NCBI GenBank assembly: GCA_945860245.1
Contig: CAMAPO010000012.1
Span: 1 to 33,793 of the forward strand
Direction: 5' to 3'
Length of the DNA stretch: 33,793 nt
DNA from: Bifidobacterium breve
GTDB lineage: Bacteria; Actinomycetota; Actinomycetes; Nanopelagicales; Nanopelagicaceae
Under the pieces are notes generated by a model, which saw only the letters and a list, made by a program, of their open reading frames with translations, made no database searches and had not been told where the DNA came from. Below are positions 15,429 to 23,614 of this stretch, piece by piece (position 1 is the first letter of the stretch; each line of letters begins with the position of its first letter). A program made the position numbers and the translations under genes.

Positions 15429-17531
15429 ATGCCCGCCAGTTTGCCGACCCCTGCCGCCCCGGCGCAGGATGAAACCCGCAGCGTTCTGGCGATCCCCGCA
15501 TTTCGCAAGCTCTGGAACGCGATGGTCTTCTCATCATTGGGTGATTGGCTCGGACTTCTTGCAACAACAGCACTTGCCCAACAACTCTCCGGCGGATCTT
15601 ATGCAACAGCAAACTTTGCAATCGCTGGTGTCTTCATCGCACGTTTGCTGCCCGCAGTCTTTCTCGGCCCAATCGCCGGCGTTATCGCCGATCGCTTTGA
15701 TCGCCGCAAGTTAATGGTCACAGCCGACATTTTGCGCGCAGCACTTTATATATCGATTCCCATCGTGAACACATATTTCTGGCTATACACCGCGATGATC
15801 TTGGTCGAATGCTTAACGCTCTTCTGGTCACCGGCTAAAGAAGCAACGGTTCCAAATTTAGTTGGTAAAGAGAAGTTGGAGAGCGCCAATCAAGTCTCGC
15901 TCTTAGCCGCCTATGGAACTGCGCCAATCGCCGCGATCTTATTTTCATTACTCACCTTATTTGCCAACGCCATCGAATCTTTATTCCCATTTACAATCGG
16001 TGGCTCAATTGACATTGCACTTTATGTAAACGCAGCCAGCTTTGCATTTGCCGCACTTACTGTTTGGGGTCTTAAAGAAATCCCAAAGGGTGCAGCCGCA
16101 AAGAAAGCAAAAGATGAAGGCGTCTTAAAATCACTTCACGATGGCTGGAAAGCAGTTAGCCAAACCAAGATTATCCGCGGCCTTGTCGTCGGAATGATCG
16201 GTGCCTTCTTTGCAGCAGGTGCGGTCATCGGCCTTGCGCGCACATTCGTGGGCGATCTGGGCGGTGGTGATGCGGCATACGGTGTTCTATTCGGCGCAGT
16301 CTTTACCGGTCTTGCAATCGGCATCGCATTTGGCCCAAAGATATTCGCGCAATTTTCGCGCCGCCGTTTATTCGGCGCATCGCTGACTACCGCCGGATTC
16401 TTCCTTGTTCTTCTCGCACTGATTCCAAACCTGGTAATGGCAGTTTTCACGGTAATTATCCTCGGCGCCTTTAGCGGCATCACCTGGGTCACCGGCTTCA
16501 CGATGCTGGGGATGGAAGTTAAAGATGAAGTGCGCGGGCGCACCTTTGCCTTCGTGCAATCGCTTATCCGCATCACTTTGGTCGCGGTCTTAGCTGTGGC
16601 ACCAGTTGTTGCCGCAGCATTTGGTCTTCGCACCTACGAATTTGAAAACAGCACAATCAATTTCAATGGTGCACAGGCCACAATTCTTATCGCTGGTGTG
16701 ATCGCATCGATCATCGGTTCAATTTCTTATCACCAGATGAAAGATCGCCCAAATGTTTCGCTCTGGTCTGATATTTCAAATGCACTTAAAGGCGAACTCG
16801 GCGGAATCACCGGTGCCCCAACGCTCGGCACCTTCATCGCATTTGAAGGTGGCGAAGGCACCGGCAAATCAACACAATCAAAGATGTTAAAGAAGTGGCT
16901 TGAAGATCGCGGCGAGACCGTTGTTCTCTCGCGCGAACCCGGTGGCACAGATTTAGGGCAAGGCTTGCGCAAGATTCTGCTCGGACACGAAACCGGTGAG
17001 ATCAGCCCACGCGCCGAAGCTTTACTTTATGCCGCAGATCGCGCACATCATGTTTACTCAGTCATTCGCCCCGCACTTGCTAAAGGTGAAGTTGTAATTT
17101 CTGATCGCTACTTTGATTCATCAATTGCTTACCAAGGCGCTGGTCGCGTTCTATCCCCTGGTGAAGTCGCACGTATTTCGCGTTGGGCCACCGAATCTTT
17201 GTTTCCAACCTTGACTATCGTGATCGATCTTTCTGCAGAAGTTGGCATCGGCCGTTTAAAGAGCCACGATCGCTTAGAAGCAGAACCGCTTGCCTTCCAC
17301 GAGCGAGTGCGCCAAGAGTTCTTACAGATCGCGCGCCTTGATCCCGAACGTTATTTAGTCATCGATGGCACACAAACAGTTGATCAGATCCACAGCGAGA
17401 TCATCAACCGCGTTTTAATAATTCCTGCGATCTCACATGAAGTAAAAGTGCCGAAGCTAAAGAAGACAATTAAGAAGTCGATTAAAAAATCAATTAAAAA
17501 ACCTATTAAGAAGACCGTTAAAAAGAGATGA
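15429..17531 (+). CDS. tmk: MFS-type membrane domain fused to thymidylate kinase
   Basis: The 700-residue protein has two parts. Residues about 20-440 form a 10-12 helix major-facilitator-like domain with IADRFDRRKLMV in the loop after an early helix pair. Residues about 467-660 are a complete thymidylate kinase: P-loop EGGEGTGKS (Gly474-Ser481), REPGGTDLG, the DR motif in DRYFDSSIAYQGAGR, and a LID region with GRLKSHDRLE. It phosphorylates dTMP to dTDP. The C-terminus is a lysine tail of five KKxI-type repeats. Similar membrane-anchored Tmk fusions occur in other actinobacteria such as Streptomyces, so this is unlikely to be an artefact. The role of the membrane half is unknown. holB overlaps its stop (ATGA). 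Confidence 0.93.
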   Translation: MPASLPTPAAPAQDETRSVLAIPAFRKLWNAMVFSSLGDWLGLLATTALAQQLSGGSYATANFAIAGVFIARLLPAVFLGPIAGVIADRFDRRKLMVTADILRAALYISIPIVNTYFWLYTAMILVECLTLFWSPAKEATVPNLVGKEKLESANQVSLLAAYGTAPIAAILFSLLTLFANAIESLFPFTIGGSIDIALYVNAASFAFAALTVWGLKEIPKGAAAKKAKDEGVLKSLHDGWKAVSQTKIIRGLVVGMIGAFFAAGAVIGLARTFVGDLGGGDAAYGVLFGAVFTGLAIGIAFGPKIFAQFSRRRLFGASLTTAGFFLVLLALIPNLVMAVFTVIILGAFSGITWVTGFTMLGMEVKDEVRGRTFAFVQSLIRITLVAVLAVAPVVAAAFGLRTYEFENSTINFNGAQATILIAGVIASIIGSISYHQMKDRPNVSLWSDISNALKGELGGITGAPTLGTFIAFEGGEGTGKSTQSKMLKKWLEDRGETVVLSREPGGTDLGQGLRKILLGHETGEISPRAEALLYAADRAHHVYSVIRPALAKGEVVISDRYFDSSIAYQGAGRVLSPGEVARISRWATESLFPTLTIVIDLSAEVGIGRLKSHDRLEAEPLAFHERVRQEFLQIARLDPERYLVIDGTQTVDQIHSEIINRVLIIPAISHEVKVPKLKKTIKKSIKKSIKKPIKKTVKKR
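17460..17525 (+). repeat. 12-bp tandem repeat encoding a Lys-rich tail
   Basis: Five imperfect 12-bp units (AAG AAG nnn ATT type) encode KKTI, KKSI, KKSI, KKPI and KKTV at the end of the Tmk fusion, followed by KKR. Codon variation between units (AAG/AAA) shows they are not very recent duplications. The unit is prone to copy-number change. The tail may contact nucleic acid or acidic membrane lipid. Confidence 0.85.
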
Positions 17532-18700
17532 CCGCACCTTCTGTCTTTGACCAATTGGTCGGTCAATCTCACATCACTGAAATCTTGCAAGGCGCAGTCA
17601 AGGCTGCGCAAAGCGGACAAGAGTCACCCAATCTTTCAAAACACGGGATGACCCACGCCTGGATCTTCACCGGCCCGCCTGGCAGCGGTCGATCATCGGC
17701 TGCCATCGCCTTCGCCGCGGCTCTGGTCTGCCCTACGGGCGGCTGTGGCACGTGTCAGGCTTGCCATAGCGCCCAAACCTCGGGCCATCCCGATGTTGAG
17801 ATCATCCGCACCGAGGGTCTTTCCATCAAGATCGATGAAGTGCGCGAACTTTTAACTCGCACATCTTGGGCGCCATCAATGGGCGGCTGGCGCGTGGTCG
17901 TTATGGAAGATGCCGATCGCATGACGGAATCTGCAGCGAACGCACTTCTTAAAGCGATCGAAGAACCCGGCGCTCGCACTGTTTGGCTGCTTTGTGCACC
18001 AACGCTTCACGACATCTTGCCCACAATTCGCTCACGCTGTCGCCACCTGCAGCTGCGCACACCATCAACACATGATGTAACCGAAGTCCTTGAAAAGCGC
18101 GATGGCATAACACCTGAAATGGCAGATTTCGCCGCCCGCGTTTCACAGGGGCACATCGGTCGCGCCCGATACATCGCCACCAACGAAAACGTGCGCAGCA
18201 ATCGCGCCCAAGTTATGAAGTTACCACTGCAACTTTCTTCAATCGCCGCCGCATACACCGCCGCACAAACACTTGTCGATCTTGCAACGCAAGAAGCCAA
18301 CGCCGCAACCGATGCCCGCGATGAAGCAGAAACACAGGCGCTCGCTGAGGCTTATGGCAAAGGCGCTACCGGTCGCGGCATGGCAACCGGCGGATCAAAG
18401 GCAATTAAAGAATTGGAGAAAGAACAGAAATCTCGCGCCACCCGCGCCGTGCGCGATGGTTTAGATGGCGCGCTGCTTGATATTGCAACTTTCTATCGCG
18501 ATGTGATGTTGGTGCAATCAGGAGCCACTGATTCAATAATCAACATAGATATCATTGATGAAATAAGTGCATACGCGCATAAAAACCCTGCCCACGCTAC
18601 GGTAAAGAAGATCAATGCAATTATGGAAGCGCGGACCAACTTGATTCACAATGCAGCACCACTTTTAACCATTGAAGCTTTGATGTGTCGTTTGGCCTGA
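17528..18700 (+). CDS. holB: DNA polymerase III subunit delta'
   Basis: The 390-residue protein is the delta' subunit of the sliding-clamp loader. It has the modified P-loop GPPGSGRS (residues 49-56), where Arg replaces the Walker A lysine, as is common in delta', which does not hydrolyse ATP. Zinc-binding cysteines follow at 68, 73, 76 and 79. Also present are SIKIDEVRELL, MEDADRMTESAANALLKAIEEP and the arginine-finger segment TIRSRCRHLQL (SRC motif). The C-terminal third is the clamp-loader collar domain with an actinobacteria-like Ala/Glu-rich insertion. It overlaps tmk by ATGA and the following lipoprotein gene by one base (TGATG), so the three genes are one translationally coupled operon. 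Confidence 0.95.
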   Translation: MTAPSVFDQLVGQSHITEILQGAVKAAQSGQESPNLSKHGMTHAWIFTGPPGSGRSSAAIAFAAALVCPTGGCGTCQACHSAQTSGHPDVEIIRTEGLSIKIDEVRELLTRTSWAPSMGGWRVVVMEDADRMTESAANALLKAIEEPGARTVWLLCAPTLHDILPTIRSRCRHLQLRTPSTHDVTEVLEKRDGITPEMADFAARVSQGHIGRARYIATNENVRSNRAQVMKLPLQLSSIAAAYTAAQTLVDLATQEANAATDARDEAETQALAEAYGKGATGRGMATGGSKAIKELEKEQKSRATRAVRDGLDGALLDIATFYRDVMLVQSGATDSIINIDIIDEISAYAHKNPAHATVKKINAIMEARTNLIHNAAPLLTIEALMCRLA

Positions 18701-20223
18701 TGCTTAAAAAACTTTTCAAAAAAATAGCTATTGCAATCTCAGCAACGCTACTTATCTCGGGCTGCGCATCAGAAGTCGCCGTAGAAAAACCACTTTCTGA
18801 TTTAGCTAAATACGAGAACCAGAAACTTGATTGGTCGACTTGTTACGATGACTTTGATTGTGCAGAACTTCGCGTCCCAATCGATTACGCAGATCTAAAA
18901 GTCGGAACCTTTAAAATCGCTCTTCTTCGTTACAAAGCCATAGATCAAAAGAACCGAATCGGTTCTCTGATCGTTAACCCCGGCGGCCCCGGCGGCTCTG
19001 GCGTTGATTACGCCTACAACGCCGAATTCATCTTTGACCCAGATGTCTTAGATCGCTTCGACATAGTCGGCTTTGACCCACGCGGCGTTGATCGCAGCGC
19101 GCCAATCAAATGCCTTAACGATCAAGAAACCGATGCCGCCTACGCAGCCGACGCTAAGCCCGACAACGAATCCGAACTGACAGCAGCAATCGCCGAAGCC
19201 AAAGACTTCATTGATAAATGCCAAAGCGCCAACAAATATTTGAGCCATTACTCAACGGCAGAAGCAGCTCGGGATATGGACATATTGCGTGCAGCACTCG
19301 GCGATGAGAAATTGAATTACCTCGGAAAGTCTTACGGAACATACCTCGGCACCCTTTATGCTCAATTCTTCCCCGACAAAGTCGGCCGCATGATTCTCGA
19401 CGGCGCAGTTGATCCAAACATTTCTATTCTTGAACAAAACATTTCGCAAGCAACAGGTTTTGATGATGCCCTCGGTGCTTTCATCACCGATTGTGTAAAA
19501 GAAGATGACTGTCCGTTACCAAAAAACAGAATTGAAGCGACAGATAAAATCATTTCTATTTTCACAACGGCTGCCACAAACCCGCTGCCACGGAAAAGAA
19601 AAATGAAAAATGATGACCGTGCTGCCACTGAAGCCCTGATTGTCCTAGGCACCGCATCGGCACTTTATGACGATGTCGATGGATGGCCACAGTTACGCAC
19701 TGCAATTTCTGAGGGCCTACAAGGTTACGGTGATTCCTTCCTTGATCTTGTCGATCAATACACCGACCGCTCAGCTGATGCGAAGTACGCATCCAATGCT
19801 TTAGATTCTGGCGCAATCATCGACTGCCTTGATTGGCCCGACACCCGCACTATCGAAGAGACAAAGGCCGATGCCAAGCGATTTACAGATGCCGCACCCG
19901 TCTTTGGTCCTTACCTTGCTTATACAAATATCGCTTGTAAATATTTAACGCCACCAACAAAAGACAAGTTCACTCGCACCACAAATAAAATCACTTCCAT
20001 CAATACCGCACCAATTATTGTTATCGGCACCACCGGCGACCCAGCAACACCTTATGACTGGGCTGTTGGCCTCAACAAAATCTTCACCTCATCAAAACTA
20101 ATCACACTCAACGCCGACGGCCACACCGGCCAAGGGCGCGGCAGCGCCTGTGTCGATGATGCCGTGGATGCTTACCTTCTAAAGGGCATAAGTCCTAAGA
20201 AAAACCTGGTTTGCTCGCTATAA
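18700..20223 (+). CDS. Lipoprotein alpha/beta-hydrolase, tripeptidyl-aminopeptidase-like (S33)
   Basis: From the ATG at 18700 the protein has 507 residues and begins with a lipoprotein signal peptide ending in the lipobox LISGC (Cys22), so it is membrane-anchored outside the cell. The alpha/beta-hydrolase fold has the oxyanion region NPGGPGGSG (93-101). The nucleophile is Ser211 in GKSYG, the likely acid is Asp447 in GTTGDPATP, and the histidine is His475 in ADGHTGQG. The C-terminal TAP-like domain matches Streptomyces tripeptidyl aminopeptidases, which release N-terminal peptides. It likely helps use extracellular peptides. A GTG start 15 nt upstream is less likely because the signal peptide begins at the ATG, which overlaps the holB stop. 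Confidence 0.92.
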   Translation: MLKKLFKKIAIAISATLLISGCASEVAVEKPLSDLAKYENQKLDWSTCYDDFDCAELRVPIDYADLKVGTFKIALLRYKAIDQKNRIGSLIVNPGGPGGSGVDYAYNAEFIFDPDVLDRFDIVGFDPRGVDRSAPIKCLNDQETDAAYAADAKPDNESELTAAIAEAKDFIDKCQSANKYLSHYSTAEAARDMDILRAALGDEKLNYLGKSYGTYLGTLYAQFFPDKVGRMILDGAVDPNISILEQNISQATGFDDALGAFITDCVKEDDCPLPKNRIEATDKIISIFTTAATNPLPRKRKMKNDDRAATEALIVLGTASALYDDVDGWPQLRTAISEGLQGYGDSFLDLVDQYTDRSADAKYASNALDSGAIIDCLDWPDTRTIEETKADAKRFTDAAPVFGPYLAYTNIACKYLTPPTKDKFTRTTNKITSINTAPIIVIGTTGDPATPYDWAVGLNKIFTSSKLITLNADGHTGQGRGSACVDDAVDAYLLKGISPKKNLVCSL

Positions 20224-20227
20224 AGTT

Positions 20228-21796
20228 TTAAGCGGCAACTTTCTTATAACCACTTGGGCAAACCGGTTTAACCCCAACAACCTTCTTCACCGTTTTGCCT
20301 TTTACACATTTAATCGCAATTGATTTCTTTGGTGTAACTTCGGCAACCGGCGCTTTTATATCTTTACCCATACGGATTTTAATTGTTGGTGACGAGTAGC
20401 CAAATCCTGCAATATTGAAACGGAAGTTTCCATCTTCGGTTGTTGCAGCAAGAGTTGTGACCGAGGTTTTTCCATCTGAATTAACAATTTGCACTTCTGC
20501 TCTAGCTGATGATGTTGCATCACCCCAACGACACTTTGCCATTTCTGTGGGAATATAGAGAGTGTAGAAACCCTTATTGGCTACCCCTTTCTCATCTAAG
20601 TGCGGAGATGCCACCTTAAATACAAACGAGTTATTTGTTGCATCCCATTCAGGCGGAGAGGTCTGGAACATAGTCGCATTCGAAAATACTGCTCCTTGGA
20701 AAACACGAGCATTTGAGTCACCGTATATATCTGCAATGCATTTAAGCGCACTCGGATCCTCTGCCATTAGGCGAAAAGCACTTGTAGCCAATGACCATGA
20801 TGACAGGGTGGCGACAGTTCTCACACCCCCAGGAGCTGATTCCCATCGCCCTAAATTATCTGGATCCCAGCCCTCTTCATTTGTGAAGGTAAACGCCTTG
20901 TTATAAAGCCTATTAAGGCTTCCACATGGAACCTTACGTTCCTCCCGAATACCAGGACACCAATCTGGATCAAAGTATTCATCAGCCGTTGCGACCGGAA
21001 CATCACCACTAAGGCCAATTGGGATAAAAGCTGGAGATCCCATTATCTCTAGATAGCCGCGTGGCCCATTTCTATCGATTACAGGGTTTGTAATTCTTCC
21101 AAAGAACCACCCGGTGAGTGTCTTTATAAAGACTCCCATGCGCAGGCGAACTTTGTATTCAAACCCTTTAGGAAATTCTTCGACTAACAATTTATCTTGG
21201 GTCACAGTTCCTTTATTAGCTGGGTAACTAGTTGGAATTAATTCGCTTACAAAAACAGATTCACCGAATTCATTGGTGCTTCCAAGGAATCGGGCCCTCA
21301 GTAGATAATCTTTACCTGCAGCGTGCGGTGAACCCGGCATTGACCATAAAGTGGCTTTATCACCACCAGGACGGCCCGTCTTATCGTCATACGACATTGG
21401 CCCAACAACAATCTTTCCTTTAGATTTAGAGATCGTCGTCGTAGGTTTACCCAACTGCACCTTACTTAACGCGGCGCTCTGCCAAGCAGTGCTGCCAGAT
21501 TTTCTGTAAGAGACGGATTCAATGCAGGCGGTGTAGTTCATATCAATCTTGGTAATACTGCTACATGGCGCAAGTACGGCTTGGAAAGAATTCGTCTCGG
21601 CGATTTCGGCGGTCCAACTATGGTCATCTTGAATGGAAGTCAAAGCGCTAAAACCAAATAACGCTCTAACTTGATCCGCGGGCAACACCGTCAGCCGATC
21701 CATATCCCAGACAGATCTCTTCTGTTCAGCAGAAACAGGGGAAACACCACCCAAGACCAAAGCTGTCAAGATAGATGCAACCACCACTCGCTTCAT
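20228..21796 (-). CDS. Secreted protein of unknown function, paralogue of the 12284-13600 product
   Basis: From the ATG at 21796 the protein has 522 residues and starts with a signal peptide (MKRVVVASILTALVLGG, cleavage near PVSA). The reading frame continues 69 codons further upstream, but that part does not look like a protein start, and a leaderless -10 element sits 6 nt before the chosen ATG. No named family is recognised. The C-terminal half (AKCRWGD, EDGNFRFNIAGFGYSSPTIKIRM) aligns with the secreted protein after topA, including a similar end: CVKGK, KKV, VKPVCPSGYKK. Two repeated stretches of aromatic and Gly residues suggest beta-sandwich domains. Its stop lies 4 nt from that of the convergent peptidase gene. 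Confidence 0.85.
   Translation of the reverse strand: MKRVVVASILTALVLGGVSPVSAEQKRSVWDMDRLTVLPADQVRALFGFSALTSIQDDHSWTAEIAETNSFQAVLAPCSSITKIDMNYTACIESVSYRKSGSTAWQSAALSKVQLGKPTTTISKSKGKIVVGPMSYDDKTGRPGGDKATLWSMPGSPHAAGKDYLLRARFLGSTNEFGESVFVSELIPTSYPANKGTVTQDKLLVEEFPKGFEYKVRLRMGVFIKTLTGWFFGRITNPVIDRNGPRGYLEIMGSPAFIPIGLSGDVPVATADEYFDPDWCPGIREERKVPCGSLNRLYNKAFTFTNEEGWDPDNLGRWESAPGGVRTVATLSSWSLATSAFRLMAEDPSALKCIADIYGDSNARVFQGAVFSNATMFQTSPPEWDATNNSFVFKVASPHLDEKGVANKGFYTLYIPTEMAKCRWGDATSSARAEVQIVNSDGKTSVTTLAATTEDGNFRFNIAGFGYSSPTIKIRMGKDIKAPVAEVTPKKSIAIKCVKGKTVKKVVGVKPVCPSGYKKVAA
20231..20320 (-). other. C-terminal Cys/Lys module, copy 2
   Basis: These 30 codons encode the same pattern as copy 1 at 13514-13597: CVKGK, KKV and VKPxCPxGYKK with two cysteines 17 residues apart, then VAA. 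The preceding linker is much shorter here than in copy 1, so the module is conserved while the spacer is not. Confidence 0.7.
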
Positions 21797-21802
21797 ACCC
21801 AA

Positions 21803-21808
21803 AGAATA
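21803..21808 (-). promoter_or_regulatory. -10 element of the secreted-protein gene (leaderless)
   Basis: Read on the minus strand this is TATTCT, followed by exactly 6 nt and the ATG at 21796. It supports that start over the longer reading frame. Confidence 0.6.
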
Positions 21809-21867
21809 GGCATTCCGCACGCACCCGACCAGCCTTCTGATGGTAAAGACCACCCCTTTCCATGGTG

Positions 21868-21873
21868 CAAAAT
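21868..21873 (+). promoter_or_regulatory. Weak candidate -10 element of the glyoxalase-like gene
   Basis: CAAAAT has the A at position 2 and T at position 6 of TANNNT and the correct 6-nt spacing to the ATG at 21880, but lacks the first T. It is only a weak support for that start. Confidence 0.25.
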
Positions 21874-21879
21874 AACTCC

Positions 21880-22524
21880 ATGCGCTTAGACCATGTCTCA
21901 TATGTAACTTCCCATGATCAACTAGCCGACACCGTGCAACGCCTGGGTTCTCGCCTTGGCACAACATTTGTTGATGGCGGTATCCACCCACGTTTTGGAA
22001 CACGTAACTTCACAGCACCTCTTCTTGATGGTAAATACATCGAAGTTGTCTGCCCACTAGATCACCCAGCAACAGAGCAAACACCTTGGGGCAAAGCCGT
22101 TTCAAAGAAAGCGCAAGAAGGTGGGGGCTGGCTTACTTGGGTTTTTAGCACCGAAGACATTGCACCAATCGAAGAGAAGTTCGGACGCAAAGCAGTCGAT
22201 GGCCACCGCACACGTCCCGATGGAACAGACCTTAAATGGAAGCAAATCGGCGTAAAAGAAATCACAGATTCAAGAGAGCTTCCATTCTTTATCCAGTGGC
22301 TAACCGAGGATCACCCATCGAAAGATGGAAGCGCAGTTGCAAAAATTGAAAAGATTGTGATTGCGGACAATGATCACTTAGCCGATTCTTGGTTTAAGGA
22401 TCAAATTCTTGGAGGGATTAGTGGAGTGGAGATAGAATTTATAAATGTAGACGAGCATGATGATAGACAAGGAATTGTCTCACTCACCTTCAGCGTTAAA
22501 AACCAAACAATTGCGCTTGAGTAG
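21880..22524 (+). CDS. Glyoxalase-like (VOC superfamily) protein
   Basis: From the ATG at 21880 the protein has 214 residues. It begins MRLDHVSYVTSHDQLADTV and contains FVDGGIHPRFGTRNF and YIEVVCPLDHPA, as in the Glyoxalase_3-like branch of the vicinal oxygen chelate fold. His5 and a glutamate in YIEVV could be metal ligands. The reaction and substrate are unknown. An ATG six codons upstream (21862) is in frame, but the family usually starts at MRLDH. CAAAAT lies 6 nt before 21880, a one-mismatch version of the leaderless -10 element. The gene is divergent from the secreted-protein gene and precedes the glycan operon. Confidence 0.85.
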   Translation: MRLDHVSYVTSHDQLADTVQRLGSRLGTTFVDGGIHPRFGTRNFTAPLLDGKYIEVVCPLDHPATEQTPWGKAVSKKAQEGGGWLTWVFSTEDIAPIEEKFGRKAVDGHRTRPDGTDLKWKQIGVKEITDSRELPFFIQWLTEDHPSKDGSAVAKIEKIVIADNDHLADSWFKDQILGGISGVEIEFINVDEHDDRQGIVSLTFSVKNQTIALE

Positions 22525-22534
22525 TCTTGATATT

Positions 22535-22586
22535 TTGACGAATTAATTGCAATATTTAAGAATTGAGTGTCTTTTCACTATAGAAT
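22535..22586 (+). promoter_or_regulatory. Candidate promoter region of the glycan operon
   Basis: The 106-bp AT-rich gap before the operon holds TTGACG (22535-22540) with AAGAAT 17 bases downstream, and a separate TAGAAT (22581-22586) without a clear -35. Either would give a leader, which agrees with the AGGGGA ribosome binding site 8 nt before the ATG at 22631. I cannot choose between them. Confidence 0.35.
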
Positions 22587-22630
22587 TTCACGTATGTTAT
22601 TACTGGCATTAGGGTAGTAGGGGAATTCGT

Positions 22631-23614
22631 ATGATTGATAAAAAATTACGAATCGGCATGTATGCAGGCTCGTGGCCACAGAATATTGGAAATGCGTTTT
22701 TCGATTTTGGTGCTGAAGCAATCATCCGCAAAGCTTTTCCAGATGCTGAGATATTTCGGATGGGTGGAGCGGTTCATTGGATGTTTAACAATTCTGCACG
22801 TACCAGATTCGGAGTTCTTGGAAAAGTGGTAAGGAAGCTATTACCAATTCATCACCCAGTAAATGGCAATTCTTTTGAAATTGGGCAATTTGCAGATATT
22901 GATTTATTAGTTTTCCCAGGAATGAGTATGTGTGAAGAGTTTGCTGTCAATAATGGACCAACTTTCATTGAAGCCAGCAAACGAGGTGTGGCGGTGTTGG
23001 GTTTGGGTGCAGGGGGTTCTTTGTACACGCAACGAGAAGTTGAGAAATTCTCAGAATTCTTTAATAAACTTCAAAAGGCAGCGATAGTGACTCGAGATGA
23101 TGAGACTTTTAGATTATTTAAAGATTCTATTGCCAAGATAGTTCCAGGTATTGACTGTGCTTTTTTCCTACCTGATTATTTTAACGCCCCAAAACTTGAT
23201 CTGTTACCTTATGAAGTAGTGACTTTTGATGCCACTAATCCACCTAACGAATTACGAAACCCGAAACCTGGGCGTTGGTTTACACATCACGATTTGTGGG
23301 GCCCGTTACCGAAGAGATATACATCGGTGAAAGGGACCCTGGTGTCCGATGTTCCAGAAGATTATCTTTCGCTATATGCAAACTGCGACACCACTTATTC
23401 AGACAGGGTCCATGCCTGCATAGCGAGCCTCGCATATGGTAACAAAGCGCAACTTTTCAGTGACACCCCGAGGAAAGCCTTATTCGCGAAATTAAAGTTA
23501 GATCAAATTACAAAAACACCAGTCAGACTAGACGAAGCACTTGTTGGGTCACTTAAACTTGAGCAAATTGAAAAAACAAGAAACGTAGTTAAAGAACTTT
23601 TATATAATGACTAA
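22631..23614 (+). CDS. Polysaccharide pyruvyl transferase family protein
   Basis: The 327-residue protein resembles polysaccharide pyruvyl transferases, GT-B-like enzymes that add a pyruvate ketal to sugars using phosphoenolpyruvate. Visible family features are the N-terminal GSWPQNIGNAFFDFGA, a divergent form of the NxGD-type loop, a VFPGMSMCEEF strand, VLGLGAGGS in the middle, and the C-terminal SDRVHACIASLAYG (residues 257-270) with the conserved Arg259 and His261. No membrane segment or signal peptide is seen, so it is cytoplasmic. AGGGGA 8 nt before the ATG supports the start. It is the first gene of the operon and overlaps the next by 8 nt. Some members of this fold have other roles, so pyruvylation is inferred. 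Confidence 0.82.
   Translation: MIDKKLRIGMYAGSWPQNIGNAFFDFGAEAIIRKAFPDAEIFRMGGAVHWMFNNSARTRFGVLGKVVRKLLPIHHPVNGNSFEIGQFADIDLLVFPGMSMCEEFAVNNGPTFIEASKRGVAVLGLGAGGSLYTQREVEKFSEFFNKLQKAAIVTRDDETFRLFKDSIAKIVPGIDCAFFLPDYFNAPKLDLLPYEVVTFDATNPPNELRNPKPGRWFTHHDLWGPLPKRYTSVKGTLVSDVPEDYLSLYANCDTTYSDRVHACIASLAYGNKAQLFSDTPRKALFAKLKLDQITKTPVRLDEALVGSLKLEQIEKTRNVVKELLYND

Noticed and set aside
21797..22003. 69-codon N-terminal extension of the secreted protein
   Set aside because: It would place a normal signal peptide internally and overlap the divergent glyoxalase-like gene; the leaderless -10 element fits the inner ATG.
22516..22522. CTTGAGT, another HAIR half-site before the glycan operon
   Set aside because: Single half-site within the end of the glyoxalase-like gene, without the matching second half.
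22525..22630. Terminator after the glyoxalase-like gene
   Set aside because: The AT-rich gap has small palindromes but no stable GC stem followed by a U-run.
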